From Bacteroides cellulosilyticus (lineage in GTDB: Bacteria; Bacteroidota; Bacteroidia; Bacteroidales; Bacteroidaceae): a stretch of DNA of 64,000 nucleotides. Position numbers and translations under genes: made by a program. Shown here piece after piece: positions 24,543 to 33,793 of the stretch (positions within the stretch are counted from its first letter, which is position 1; the number at the start of each line of letters is the position of its first letter). The notes beneath the pieces were generated by a model, which was not told the DNA's origin, searched no databases, and saw nothing but the letters and a program-made list of their open reading frames with translations. Location of the stretch: the NCBI RefSeq assembly GCF_020091405.1, contig NZ_CP081903.1, positions 2,852,501 through 2,916,500 on the forward strand. The letters run 5' to 3'.

Positions 24543-25409
24543 ATGTATAAGTTGATGCAGAAGGAAAATAAGAGTAGGACTATTACAAACTCTTTTGTTC
24601 AGAAGAAGGAAAAACACCAATATGACAAGGGGAATCTCTTGGAAATTGTAATGGAAGGAAAAAAAATGCAGGGGACATTACTAAATCAACTGAATGCGAT
24701 GCAAAGAGTGAAGATAGATGTAGCCTTAACTGAGACTGAGTCTCAGAAGGATGGAATTTGTAATTTTAGGAAAGCCAAACCGAGATGTATTACTACTAAA
24801 GTTGCTCCTTCTCCCGGAAGTCTTGCGATAGTTGCAGGTGGAGGGTTTTGGGGATACACAGAGGATGAGTCTATTACACCTACTCTAAATGTGACTAGAG
24901 ATGCTAAGGATCATTTGTGGAGGGCTAAATTAGTTCAGTTGCTAGGGAATTATTCGCTTCAGGCAACGTTATTGCCTGGTGTGACAGAAGTTACAGGACC
25001 CGGTGGAAATACTAATGCTGCAAATTGGAGAGCTCAAGTAGATGATTTGGAAAACCTTGGGGATACACCGACTAATGCTTGGTATATGGTGAAAGCGGTA
25101 GAGGAGCATGAAAAGATCCATGCTAATAGTTTGCTGCCTGCATTAATAGATGTGAGTGATAAAATAGAAAAGAAATTTAATGGACTGAATGTGCCAATGG
25201 CTGCACAAAATAAACAAACTGCACTATCGCAAATAAAAGGGCAAGCAGCTTATGTTAATGCAGTTCAAGATGCAAGGGATTTATGGGATGCTAAATATGT
25301 TGAATACATAGATAGAGATCACATGAATAGAACACCGGATGCTGAACATAAAATAGTTGATCCCATGATTAAACGTATTAAGGGGATAGCCAAGGCTAGG
25401 CAATGGTAA
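24543..25409 (+). CDS. Orphan protein with HExxH motif; possible injection-system cargo
   Basis: I do not recognise a full-length family for these 288 residues. The N-terminus (ENKSRTITNSFVQKK, residues 8-22) is like the short leader I know from Bacteroidetes DUF4157-type cargo of extracellular contractile injection systems (ENKSRAVANSVVQKK type). A glycine-rich stretch follows (about 91-104). Residues 187-196 (EEHEKIHANS) contain HEKIH (189-193), the HExxH pattern of zinc metallopeptidases. H240 or acidic residues near 248 could be a third ligand. There is no signal peptide. Flanks are AT-rich and no injection-system genes are in the window, so it would be an orphan. The similarity of the leader is from memory and needs a search. 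A second start at 24555 (MQKEN) is possible. Confidence 0.6.
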   Translation: MYKLMQKENKSRTITNSFVQKKEKHQYDKGNLLEIVMEGKKMQGTLLNQLNAMQRVKIDVALTETESQKDGICNFRKAKPRCITTKVAPSPGSLAIVAGGGFWGYTEDESITPTLNVTRDAKDHLWRAKLVQLLGNYSLQATLLPGVTEVTGPGGNTNAANWRAQVDDLENLGDTPTNAWYMVKAVEEHEKIHANSLLPALIDVSDKIEKKFNGLNVPMAAQNKQTALSQIKGQAAYVNAVQDARDLWDAKYVEYIDRDHMNRTPDAEHKIVDPMIKRIKGIAKARQW

Positions 25410-25582
25410 CTTTGACTGTTTCCTAAGTTTCATTATTGTACCGAAGACTTTGTGTCCGAAAAAGGTAGTGGTAGTAAAGATATACTTGCCGATGACTATA
25501 CCGTACTTATGAAGGTTTATAATAAATGTCGTTGAATTCTAATATAGTTCCTCTTTTTGATCTGTATTTCGTGTTTTATCCG

Positions 25583-25590
25583 TATATTTG
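25583..25590 (+). promoter_or_regulatory. -7 box (TATATTTG) before the small hypothetical gene
   Basis: A full match to TAnnTTTG. A TTTG at 25556-25559 is 23 nt away, slightly too far for a standard spacer. Confidence 0.4.
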
Positions 25591-25611
25591 ACTACTTAAC
25601 GGATCCTTAAA

Positions 25612-25803
25612 ATGCATTATGTAATGGAATATCATCGTATATCTTTTATTCACAACGATACAGAGTATTCATTTATCAAAGCTATGAATGACAGATTAGT
25701 GGGATATGCCTTAATGTCTGCTTGTCGACTGGAAGTTCAAATTTATATGAAGGAGCATAATCTGAGAGGCAAATACATTCTTACCGGCATGGCAAAAATC
25801 TGA
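25612..25803 (+). CDS. Small hypothetical protein
   Basis: These 63 residues (MHYVMEYHRISFIHNDTEYSF...) have no recognised domain. A TATATTTG box at 25583-25590 stands 21 nt before the ATG, which supports expression. The stop overlaps no feature but abuts the DUF4834 gene tail to tail (next base is its stop). It lies in the AT-rich patch behind the HExxH protein and may have arrived with it. It could also be a chance frame. Confidence 0.4.
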   Translation: MHYVMEYHRISFIHNDTEYSFIKAMNDRLVGYALMSACRLEVQIYMKEHNLRGKYILTGMAKI

Positions 25804-26118
25804 TTATTCTTTAATTTCTTCAAAATCCACGTATTCTCCTTCATCTTTAGAGAAAAGTTTCTTGTGTTTTCTATGGATATCATTTCCAGAGGAAGTTGTT
25901 TCTCCGTTGGATTGCGAAGAATTATTCTGCTGTTGATCACCCGAGAAAGAATAACCTCCACCGGATTGATAACTTCCTCCGCCATTCTGGTAAGTACCTG
26001 AAGAACTACGGCGTTTCCCCAGTCCGAAAACAGTTCGGAGAACGGTGCCGATGATGCTGAGTCCGATGACCAGAATAACAACTATAATGATAAATAAAAA
26101 TCCTAAGATGTGAAACAT
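25804..26118 (-). CDS. DUF4834-family membrane protein
   Basis: This small protein of 104 residues has one N-terminal TM segment (FHILGFLFIIIVVILVIGLSIIGTVL, about 2-28). A Gly/Ser/Gln-rich low-complexity middle follows (about 40-80), then an acidic C-terminus (KDEGEYVDFEEIKE). The layout and the C-terminal motif match DUF4834, found in Bacteroidetes. The function is unknown. It lies downstream of pssA on the same strand after 68 bp. Confidence 0.85.
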   Translation of the reverse strand: MFHILGFLFIIIVVILVIGLSIIGTVLRTVFGLGKRRSSSGTYQNGGGSYQSGGGYSFSGDQQQNNSSQSNGETTSSGNDIHRKHKKLFSKDEGEYVDFEEIKE

Positions 26119-26186
26119 GGGCTAATCGTTTTTATATATTGTTCGTCTTACGAACGATAGTACAACAACCGTGCCAGAAGATTTGT

Positions 26187-26885
26187 TTAGAGCTTCTTTC
26201 TCACAAACCAGCACAGAATGATGTACCAGCCAATGACAGCTGCAAGTCCTACAAAGATGAGCAAAGGAATGCTGACTATCAAAAACAAATAACGGATTTT
26301 ATTTTCTTCCCAAGAGAAATTCTTCAGTTTGAAGGCAAACATTGGGAATTCAGATACCAGTAACAGAGAGAATAATACGATGCAAATCAACAAACCATAC
26401 AGGACTACTCCACCTTGTATCAGCCAATCATGGTATTGTGCCGCAGCTGCTGCCCAAAATAAGGTATTGGCAGGAGTATTCAGGCCGATGAATGAGCTGG
26501 TCTGGCGTTCGTCAATATTAAATTTAGCCAAACGCAATGCTGAAAATACAGCGATGAGGAAAGCAAAATAGGGAACATATTCTTGAAAACTGCTCATCCA
26601 GTAGGGATAAGTAGTTTCGCGCAATAAAGAGAATACAATTACTGAGGGTACTACTCCGAAGCTGACGTCATCTGCCAAAGAGTCCAATTCTTTTCCAATA
26701 GGAGAAGGAGCATTCAGCAACCGCGCTGACATTCCGTCGAAGAAGTCAAAAACAGCGCTGATAATAATGAAGATAAGAGCCCATTCATACTTGAACTCGA
26801 AAGCCATAACACATGCAATACAGCCTGAGAACAGATTCAGACATGTCAATGTATTGGGGATATGGCGGGTAATACAGTTAGGCAT
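26187..26885 (-). CDS. pssA: CDP-diacylglycerol-serine O-phosphatidyltransferase
   Basis: This integral membrane enzyme makes phosphatidylserine from CDP-diacylglycerol and serine. The CDP-alcohol phosphotransferase motif D-G-x2-A-R-x8-G-x3-D-x3-D is present as DGMSARLLNAPSPIGKELDSLAD, read on either side of residue 60, within 232 residues that have several TM helices. It starts 7 bp after psd, so the two enzymes that make phosphatidylethanolamine form one operon. Confidence 0.95.
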   Translation of the reverse strand: MPNCITRHIPNTLTCLNLFSGCIACVMAFEFKYEWALIFIIISAVFDFFDGMSARLLNAPSPIGKELDSLADDVSFGVVPSVIVFSLLRETTYPYWMSSFQEYVPYFAFLIAVFSALRLAKFNIDERQTSSFIGLNTPANTLFWAAAAAQYHDWLIQGGVVLYGLLICIVLFSLLLVSEFPMFAFKLKNFSWEENKIRYLFLIVSIPLLIFVGLAAVIGWYIILCWFVRKKL

Positions 26886-26892
26886 TGTTTAG

Positions 26893-27582
26893 TTATTTTA
26901 GTTTGGCTATCACAGTCTGGTTTCCTGTAGTGGTTTGTCCCATCTTTACGAACACTTCTGTACCCAACGGGAGATATACATCTACACGGGAACCGAATTT
27001 GATAAAGCCCATGTGTTCATCGATATAACAGTCTTCGCCGGGTTCGGCATAGGTGACGATGCGTCGTGCCATCGCTCCGGCAATCTGACGTGCCATTACT
27101 TCTACACCTTCGGGAGTTTCAATTACCACTGTAGAACGTTCGTTGTCCGTACTGGCTTTCGGTAACCAGGCTTTCATGAACTTCCCGTTATGATGGGCTA
27201 CCTTCTTCACGGTTCCGTCTACCGGATACCAGTTAGCGTGTACATTGATAACACTCATAAAGATGGAAATCATGAGCCGACGATCGTGGAAGTATTCATT
27301 CTCATCCACTTCTTCTATGACTACTATTCTACCATCGGCAGGTGCCACCACAATCTTCTCGGTGTCTTCCTGGCCAAACAGGCGGATAGGGCATCGGAAA
27401 AAATTCACCAGCATTCCATACAGGACAATACTTACCACAGCTACGATATAGAATGGCAATTTGCATTCTAATCCAAAGTAGAGAGCGGAATTAACAACCA
27501 GTAGCAACAATAAACTGCCGGCCAGTGTATGTGTCCCCTCACGGTGAATTCGTATCTTTTTTAGTTTTTTTAGTCGACTCAT
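26893..27582 (-). CDS. psd: Phosphatidylserine decarboxylase
   Basis: This membrane-associated pyruvoyl enzyme decarboxylates phosphatidylserine to phosphatidylethanolamine. I place the start at 27582 ([23 protein letters not shown]), giving 229 residues, the length of the short Psd type. A longer frame from 27648 would contain the promoter box. A hydrophobic segment spans about 20-55. [18 protein letters not shown] is a conserved core, and [10 protein letters not shown] near the C-terminus contains the Gly-Ser self-cleavage site that makes the pyruvoyl group. It is followed directly by pssA. Confidence 0.95.
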   Translation of the reverse strand: MSRLKKLKKIRIHREGTHTLAGSLLLLLVVNSALYFGLECKLPFYIVAVVSIVLYGMLVNFFRCPIRLFGQEDTEKIVVAPADGRIVVIEEVDENEYFHDRRLMISIFMSVINVHANWYPVDGTVKKVAHHNGKFMKAWLPKASTDNERSTVVIETPEGVEVMARQIAGAMARRIVTYAEPGEDCYIDEHMGFIKFGSRVDVYLPLGTEVFVKMGQTTTGNQTVIAKLK

Positions 27583-27617
27583 GTAAGTTGTTTTATTCTT
27601 CGAATAGAAATTATCGG

Positions 27618-27649
27618 CAAAAATAGGCTTATTTTGAAAATCTAACAAG
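27618..27649 (-). promoter_or_regulatory. sigma-ABfr promoter of psd-pssA
   Basis: Minus-strand CTTG (27646-27649), 20-nt spacer, TATTTTTG (27618-27625). It decides the psd start at 27582 because the alternative start at 27648 lies upstream of it. Confidence 0.7.
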
Positions 27650-27696
27650 CATTTGGGGCGAGAAATGCAGATGTTGATAACTTTTAGGGAAATATT

Positions 27697-27727
27697 TTTG
27701 TTAGGTCTTATATACGTTGTACTTTTA
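27697..27727 (+). promoter_or_regulatory. sigma-ABfr promoter of dnaE
   Basis: TTTG (27697-27700), 19-nt spacer and TACTTTTA (27720-27727), one mismatch. The dnaE ATG is 26 nt further on, with GAAAGGAG-like bases between. Confidence 0.65.
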
Positions 27728-27752
27728 TGCTCTCAATTGAAAGGAGATATTT

Positions 27753-30700
27753 ATGCAGGATTTTGTTCATTTGCACGTTCATACCCAGTACTCCCTCCTC
27801 GATGGTCAGGCCAGCGTAAGCGCGTTGGTGGACAAGGCTATGAAGGATGGAATGAAAGGGATAGCCGTGACTGACCACGGTAATATGTTCGGCATTAAAG
27901 AGTTCACAAATTACGTTAACAAGAAGAATGGCGGGCCGAAGGGAGAGATTAAAGATCTCAAAAAGCGGATAGCCGGTATTGAAAGTGGTGAGATAGCTTG
28001 CGAAGACAAAGACGCGGAACTTGCTGATTGTCGTGCGAAGCTTGCGGAAGCGGAAAATAAATTGTTCAAGCCGATAATCGGTTGTGAGATGTATGTGGCA
28101 CGCCGCACCATGGATAAGAAAGAAGGTAAACCCGACCAGAGCGGTTGGCACTTGATTGTGTTGGCTAAGAATGAGAAAGGATACCATAATCTGATAAAAT
28201 TGGTATCCAGAGCCTGGACAAAAGGATATTATATGCGTCCGCGTACAGACCGTAACGAACTGGAAAAGTATCATGAAGGATTGATCGTCTGTTCAGCTTG
28301 TATTGGTGGTGAGGTGCCTAAAAAGATACTTAACGACCAATTGGAAGATGCGGAAGAAGCCGTGCGTTGGTACAAAAATCTTTTTGGTGAAGATTATTAT
28401 CTGGAGTTGCAACGTCATAAGGCAACCGTGCCCCGTGCCAATCACGAAGCTTATCCGCTACAGCAGAGGGCGAATGCCAAGCTGATAGAGTTTGCCAAAA
28501 AATACAATATCAAACTTATTTGCTCCAACGACGTTCATTTTGTAAACGAGGAACATGCTGAGGCACACGATCGTTTGATTTGTCTGAGTACGGGTAAAGA
28601 TCTGGATGACCCTAAACGCATGCTTTATACCAAACAGGAGTGGATGAAGACAAAAGCTGAAATGAATGAATTATTTGCAGACATTCCCGAGGCTTTGTCC
28701 AATACGCTGGAAATCCTAAATAAGGTAGAATATTATTCAATCGATCATGCGCCTATCATGCCGACTTTTGCTATTCCTGAAGATTTCGGAACAGAAGAAG
28801 GGTATCGGCAAAAATATACTGAGAAGGATTTGTTTGATGAGTTCACTCAGGACGAAAATGGCAATGTGGTATTAAGTGAGGAGGATGCTAAGGCGAAAAT
28901 CAAACGTTTAGGCGGATATGAAAAATTATATCGTATTAAACTAGAGGCAGACTATCTTGCCAAACTAACTTTTGACGGTGCTAAAGTCTTTTATGGTGAC
29001 CCTTTGTCTGAAGAAGTAATGGAGCGATTGAAGTTTGAACTTCACATTATGAAGACAATGGGTTTCCCGGGATACTTCCTTATTGTACAGGACTTTATTG
29101 CTGCCGGGCGTAATATGGGTGTCTCGGTAGGTCCGGGACGTGGGTCAGCGGCCGGTTCGGCAGTAGCGTATTGCTTGCAGATTACAAAAATCGACCCCAT
29201 TAAATATGACTTGCTGTTTGAGCGTTTCCTGAACCCCGACCGTATCTCCTTGCCTGATATCGATATCGACTTTGATGATGACGGACGTGGTGAAGTGCTT
29301 CGCTGGGTGACACAAAAGTACGGTCAGGAAAAAGTGGCGCATATTATCACATATGGTACGATGGCCACCAAACTTGCTATCAAGGACGTGGCCCGTGTGC
29401 AGAAACTTCCTCTGTCGGAGTCTGACCGTTTGGCCAAATTGGTTCCCGATAAGATACCTGATAAAAAGCTGAACCTGCGGAACGCTATTGATTATGTTCC
29501 TGAATTGCAGGCGGCTGAGGCTTCTCCCGATCCTTTGGTGCGTGATACGCTGAAATATGCCAAAATGCTGGAAGGTAACGTACGCGGTACGGGTGTGCAT
29601 GCCTGCGGTACGATTATTTGTCGTGACGACATTACCGACTGGGTGCCTGTAAGTACGGCCGATGATAAAGAAACGGGTGAAAAGATGCTCGTTACTCAAT
29701 ATGAAGGTTCGGTAATTGAAGATACAGGCTTGATCAAGATGGACTTTCTGGGATTGAAAACATTGTCAATCATCAAGGAAGCCGTAGAGAATATTCGCCT
29801 GCACCGCAAGCTGGAGTTGAATATAGATAAAGTGCCTATTGACGATCCTGCTACTTATAAACTATATAGTGATGGACGTACGATTGGTACATTCCAGTTT
29901 GAGTCTGCCGGTATGCAGAAATATCTGCGTGAGTTGCAACCTTCTACTTTTGAAGACTTGATTGCAATGAATGCTCTCTATCGTCCGGGACCTATGGATT
30001 ACATCCCGGATTTTATCGACCGTAAGCATGGGCGGAAACCGATTGAGTACGATATTCCTGTCATGGAGAAATACTTGAAGGATACGTATGGTATTACGGT
30101 ATATCAGGAACAGGTGATGCTTTTGTCCCGTCTGTTGGCTGACTTCACTCGTGGTGAGTCCGATGCCTTGCGTAAAGCGATGGGTAAAAAGCTACGTGAC
30201 AAACTGGATCACATGAAACCTAAGTTCGTTGAAGGCGGACGCAAGAACGGACATGATCCGAAAGTACTTGAAAAGATTTGGGGAGACTGGGAAAAGTTTG
30301 CATCCTATGCTTTTAACAAGTCTCATGCTACTTGCTATTCATGGGTAGCTTATCAGACGGCTTATCTGAAAGCTAATTACCCTGCCGAGTATATGGCAGC
30401 CGTAATGAGTCGAAGTTTGTCGAACATTACCGATATCACTAAGCTGATGGACGAATGTAAGGCTATGGGCATCAAAGTTCTTGGTCCGGATGTGAATGAG
30501 AGTAACTTGAAGTTCACCGTTAACCCGGAAGGAAATATACGTTTTGGCCTCGGTGCAGTGAAAGGTGTGGGCGAAGGTGCCGTGCTGAATATCATGGAAG
30601 AACGTGAGAAGAATGGTCCTTTCAAAGGTATATTCGACTTTGTGCAACGCGTCAATCTGACAGCTTGTAATAAGAAGAATCTGGAATGTCTGGCTCTGGC

Positions 30701-31547
30701 AGGAGGTTTCGATGAATTTCCGGAGTTGAAGCGCGAGCAATATTTTGCCGTGAACTCTAAGAATGAAGTTTTCTTGGAAACTTTGGTACGCTATGGTAAC
30801 CGTTATCAGGCAGATCAGGCGGCTGCCGCCAACTCTTTGTTCGGTGGTGAGAATGTAGTTGACATAGCTACTCCTGAAATTCCTGAAGCTGAACGCTGGA
30901 GTGATCTGGATCGTCTGAACAGGGAACGTGATCTGGTGGGTATCTATCTTTCCGCTCATCCGCTGGATGAATATTCGGTTGTGTTGCAACATGTTTGCAA
31001 TACGCGTATGGCTGAACTGGAAGACAAAGCGGCGCTTGCCGGTCGTGAAATAACGATGGGAGGAATTGTGACTTCCGTACGCCGGGGTATCAGTAAGAAT
31101 GGTAATCCTTACGGCATTGCCAAGATTGAAGACTATTCCGGTTCGGCGGAACTTCCTTTCTTTGGTAATGACTGGGTAACCTATCAGGGGTATCTGGGTG
31201 AACGTACTTTCCTCTTTATAAAAGCGCGTTGCCAGCCTAAACAGTGGCGGCAGGATGAACTGGAAGTAAAGATTACCTCTATGGAATTGTTGCCGGATGT
31301 AAAGGAAAAGTTGATTTCCAAAATCACCATTCTGATACCGCTTTCCGTGCTGAACCAGGCTTTGGTTACAGAGCTTGCGGCGCTAATGAAAGGGAATCCC
31401 GGAACGACGGAACTTTATTTCAAAGTGAGTGATCCTGATAGTAAGACAGTGGTAGATATGATTTCCCGTCCAGTGAAACTTTCCGTAGGACGTGAGTTAA
31501 TCTCTTATTTAAATGATCGTCCGGAACTGGAATTCCGGATAAATTAG
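27753..31547 (+). CDS. dnaE: DNA polymerase III alpha subunit
   Basis: This is the catalytic subunit of the replicative polymerase. At 1264 residues it is of the DnaE1 type. The PHP domain starts the protein (FVHLHVHTQYSLLDGQASV). The polymerase core has SVGPGRGSAAGSAVAYCL and then LPDIDIDFDDDGRGEVLRW near residue 500, with the metal-binding aspartates. The fingers region has YRPGPMDYIPDFI and VYQEQVMLLSR. Tandem HhH (VKGVGEGAVLNI) and an OB fold (ITMGGIVTSVRRGISKNGNPYGIAKIEDYSG, about 1110-1140) follow. No proofreading exonuclease of the PolC type is inserted. Confidence 0.98.
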   Translation: MQDFVHLHVHTQYSLLDGQASVSALVDKAMKDGMKGIAVTDHGNMFGIKEFTNYVNKKNGGPKGEIKDLKKRIAGIESGEIACEDKDAELADCRAKLAEAENKLFKPIIGCEMYVARRTMDKKEGKPDQSGWHLIVLAKNEKGYHNLIKLVSRAWTKGYYMRPRTDRNELEKYHEGLIVCSACIGGEVPKKILNDQLEDAEEAVRWYKNLFGEDYYLELQRHKATVPRANHEAYPLQQRANAKLIEFAKKYNIKLICSNDVHFVNEEHAEAHDRLICLSTGKDLDDPKRMLYTKQEWMKTKAEMNELFADIPEALSNTLEILNKVEYYSIDHAPIMPTFAIPEDFGTEEGYRQKYTEKDLFDEFTQDENGNVVLSEEDAKAKIKRLGGYEKLYRIKLEADYLAKLTFDGAKVFYGDPLSEEVMERLKFELHIMKTMGFPGYFLIVQDFIAAGRNMGVSVGPGRGSAAGSAVAYCLQITKIDPIKYDLLFERFLNPDRISLPDIDIDFDDDGRGEVLRWVTQKYGQEKVAHIITYGTMATKLAIKDVARVQKLPLSESDRLAKLVPDKIPDKKLNLRNAIDYVPELQAAEASPDPLVRDTLKYAKMLEGNVRGTGVHACGTIICRDDITDWVPVSTADDKETGEKMLVTQYEGSVIEDTGLIKMDFLGLKTLSIIKEAVENIRLHRKLELNIDKVPIDDPATYKLYSDGRTIGTFQFESAGMQKYLRELQPSTFEDLIAMNALYRPGPMDYIPDFIDRKHGRKPIEYDIPVMEKYLKDTYGITVYQEQVMLLSRLLADFTRGESDALRKAMGKKLRDKLDHMKPKFVEGGRKNGHDPKVLEKIWGDWEKFASYAFNKSHATCYSWVAYQTAYLKANYPAEYMAAVMSRSLSNITDITKLMDECKAMGIKVLGPDVNESNLKFTVNPEGNIRFGLGAVKGVGEGAVLNIMEEREKNGPFKGIFDFVQRVNLTACNKKNLECLALAGGFDEFPELKREQYFAVNSKNEVFLETLVRYGNRYQADQAAAANSLFGGENVVDIATPEIPEAERWSDLDRLNRERDLVGIYLSAHPLDEYSVVLQHVCNTRMAELEDKAALAGREITMGGIVTSVRRGISKNGNPYGIAKIEDYSGSAELPFFGNDWVTYQGYLGERTFLFIKARCQPKQWRQDELEVKITSMELLPDVKEKLISKITILIPLSVLNQALVTELAALMKGNPGTTELYFKVSDPDSKTVVDMISRPVKLSVGRELISYLNDRPELEFRIN

Positions 31548-31555
31548 TATCTTTG
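31548..31555 (+). promoter_or_regulatory. -7 box (TATCTTTG) upstream of trxA
   Basis: It overlaps the very end of dnaE and stands 70 nt before the trxA ATG. No good -33 element. Confidence 0.45.
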
Positions 31556-31625
31556 AACCGTCAACGGGATACCACAAAATGATGCCGGCTTGATACTTAA
31601 TAATTAATACTTAATATTTAAAGAA

Positions 31626-31943
31626 ATGGCTTTAGAAATTACAGACAGCAACTATAAGGAGATCCTTGCAGAGGGTAAGCCTGTAGTGATTGACTTTTGG
31701 GCCCCTTGGTGTGGTCCTTGTAAAATGGTAGGTCCTATCATTGAAGAATTGGCAGAGATGTACGAAGGACAGGTTCTCATCGGTAAGTGCGATGTAGACG
31801 AAAATGGCGATGTAGCTGCTGAATACGGTATTCGTAACATCCCTACTGTACTATTCTTCAAAAACGGTGAGTTGGTTGACAAACAGGTAGGTTCTGCTTC
31901 CAAATCAGCTTTTGATGATAAGATAAAAAAAATGCTCCTCTAA
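31626..31943 (+). CDS. trxA: Thioredoxin
   Basis: This cytoplasmic dithiol/disulfide oxidoreductase has 105 residues. The active site WCGPC has cysteines at 29 and 32. The cis-Pro motif IPTVLFF lies near 74-80. There is no signal peptide. The stop codon is in the loop of a small perfect hairpin (31932-31950). A gene for an acidic protein follows after 47 bp and ends at a clear terminator, so the two are probably one transcript. Confidence 0.97.
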   Translation: MALEITDSNYKEILAEGKPVVIDFWAPWCGPCKMVGPIIEELAEMYEGQVLIGKCDVDENGDVAAEYGIRNIPTVLFFKNGELVDKQVGSASKSAFDDKIKKMLL

Positions 31944-31950
31944 GGAGCAT
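31932..31950. terminator. Hairpin at the trxA stop codon
   Basis: ATGCTCC and GGAGCAT pair with the TAA in the loop. On the plus strand no U-tract follows. On the minus strand it would be followed by a run of eight T, so it could stop antisense transcription. The role in trxA mRNA is unclear. Confidence 0.45.
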
Positions 31951-31990
31951 ACTATAAATAAGGTATTAACCCTTAAAAAAACTAACTATT

Positions 31991-32329
31991 ATGGGACTGG
32001 AAGACGATTTCTTAAAGGATGATCTCGATGACGAAAAAACCATCGAATACATCAAGAATTATTTGCCGCAGGAGTTAAAAGAGAAGTTCTCTGACGACGA
32101 ATTCTATTATTTCCTCGATTTGATTGACGAGTATTATTCTGAAAGCGGCATTCTGGATGTAGAGCCGGACGAAGAAGGATGTGTCGAAGTGGATCTGGGG
32201 CAAATCGTGGATTACATCATCAAGGAAGCCCACAAAGACGAGATGGGTGACTATGATCCGGAAGAAATCCTGTTCGTGGTTCAAGGTGAACTGGAATATA
32301 CGGAGTCATTGGATGATGATGAAGAATAG
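31991..32329 (+). CDS. Conserved acidic hypothetical protein
   Basis: This 112-residue, very acidic cytoplasmic protein (rich in D/E, C-terminus SLDDDEE) has no recognised domain. Helical stretches such as KTIEYIKNYLPQELKEKFSDDEFYYFLDLIDEYY suggest an alpha-helical fold. Proteins like it occur next to trxA/dnaE in other Bacteroides as far as I remember, but no function is known. A strong terminator follows at once. Confidence 0.75.
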   Translation: MGLEDDFLKDDLDDEKTIEYIKNYLPQELKEKFSDDEFYYFLDLIDEYYSESGILDVEPDEEGCVEVDLGQIVDYIIKEAHKDEMGDYDPEEILFVVQGELEYTESLDDDEE

Positions 32330-32353
32330 AAAGGTTCAGTTAAGTAAAAAAGG

Positions 32354-32382
32354 AGTCCGGACAGTTTGTTCGGACTTTTTTT
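32354..32382 (+). terminator. Rho-independent terminator after the trxA operon
   Basis: AGTCCG (32354-32359) pairs with CGGACT (32371-32376), followed by a run of T to 32382. It closes the trxA/acidic-protein unit. Confidence 0.85.
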
Positions 32383-32397
32383 GTGGAATTATTCCAC
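32383..32397. repeat. Perfect 15-nt palindrome before the second RND operon
   Basis: GTGGAATTATTCCAC is symmetric around the central T. A second small inverted repeat, TGTAGA/TCTACA, follows near 32401-32419. Either could be an operator of the efflux operon that starts at 32549, but no regulator gene is adjacent. Confidence 0.4.
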
Positions 32398-32548
32398 ACT
32401 TGTAGAGCAGGTTCTACACTCTTCATTATTCTTGTTAAGTCATTTAATGCGTTGGCTATGAATAATAAAGGTACAACCATCGAACTTTGGCACGCCAGTT
32501 GTGTTTTTTACTTATAGGGTTTTTAACATTAACATAAACAGAGAGCTT

Positions 32549-33769
32549 ATGAAATCGTTTTTTAAGAAGAGAGAAATCAGAATAACGAAAAGGCAGGCAG
32601 TGATTGCCGCAATAGCTATAGTGGTGTTGGCAGCAATTTATTGGTTCGTTACCCACCGTCCGGCACCTGCACCGGATCTTCCGGTGGTAGCCGTGGAACC
32701 GGTGATACAGGATGACGTTGAAATCTATGGTGAATATGTAGGACGTGTCCGTGCCCAGCAGTTTGTAGAAGTCCGCGCCCGTGTAGAAGGGTATCTGGAA
32801 AATATGCTTTTTGAAGAGGGTACCTATGTGACGAAGAATCAGGTATTGTTTGTAATCAACCGCGACCAGTATGCCGCGAAGGCAGACAAGGCGCGTGCAC
32901 AACTAAAAAAGGATGAGGCGCAGGTACGCAAGGCGCAGAATGACTTGGAGCGTATCCGTCCTTTATATGAGCAGAATGCTGCCAGTAGATTGGATTTGGA
33001 TAATGCAGTGGCTGCCTATGAAACGGCTGAAGCAAGTGTTGCTATGAGTCAGGCTGATCTGGATCAGGCCGAGTTGGAATTGGGATATACCATTGTCCGC
33101 TCACCGCTTGCAGGGCATATCAGTGAACGATATGTAGACCTTGGTACACTGGTAGGTACGGGTGGTAAGTCATTGCTTGCTACCATTGTGAAGAGTGATA
33201 CAGTACTGGTAGACTTCAGTATGACGGCATTGGATTACCTGAAAACCAAAGAGCGCAATGTGAATTTGGGACAGAAAGATTCTACCCGTTCCTGGCAGCC
33301 CAATATTTCTATAACACTGGCAGATAACACTGTTTATCCCTTCAAAGGTTTGGTGGACTTTGCCGAGCCGCAGGTTGACCCGCGCACCGGTACATTCTCT
33401 GTTCGTGCCGAAATGCCCAATCCGAAACATGTATTACTTCCGGGACAGTTCACTAAAGTGAAGCTCTTGCTGGATGTGCGGGAGAATGCGACAGTAGTTC
33501 CCCTGAAATCCGTTATCATCGAAAAAGGTGGTGCTTATGTGTTTGTAATGCGTCGTGATTCTACTGTAGAACGTCGTTTTATAGAACTAGGACCTGAATT
33601 CCAGAACCAGGTAGTAGTGGAGAGAGGTCTGGTGCCGGGTGAAACAATAGTGGTGGAAGGATATCACAAACTAAGCCCGGGTATAAAAGTTAAGGTTAAC
33701 AATGCCCTGTTGAAGAAAGAAGACGAAGATCAAAGTCAGACACCGGATTCGGCTAAGACTGAAAAGTAA
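32549..33769 (+). CDS. RND efflux periplasmic adaptor (AcrA-like)
   Basis: This membrane fusion protein belongs to the second RND pump. I use ATG 32549 (MKSFFKKREIRITKRQ), 406 residues, because the longer frame from 32501 adds residues before a clean anchor. One TM helix spans about 16-35 (AVIAAIAIVVLAAIYWFV). EVRARVEGYLENMLFEEGTYVTKNQ and YTIVRSPLAGHISERYVDLGTLV are the lipoyl halves, with a coiled coil between them. beta-barrel and membrane-proximal domains follow, then a hydrophilic tail rich in K/E/Q. It has no lipobox. Confidence 0.94.
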   Translation: MKSFFKKREIRITKRQAVIAAIAIVVLAAIYWFVTHRPAPAPDLPVVAVEPVIQDDVEIYGEYVGRVRAQQFVEVRARVEGYLENMLFEEGTYVTKNQVLFVINRDQYAAKADKARAQLKKDEAQVRKAQNDLERIRPLYEQNAASRLDLDNAVAAYETAEASVAMSQADLDQAELELGYTIVRSPLAGHISERYVDLGTLVGTGGKSLLATIVKSDTVLVDFSMTALDYLKTKERNVNLGQKDSTRSWQPNISITLADNTVYPFKGLVDFAEPQVDPRTGTFSVRAEMPNPKHVLLPGQFTKVKLLLDVRENATVVPLKSVIIEKGGAYVFVMRRDSTVERRFIELGPEFQNQVVVERGLVPGETIVVEGYHKLSPGIKVKVNNALLKKEDEDQSQTPDSAKTEK

Positions 33770-33793
33770 TTGACGAACATAAAACAGACGCAT

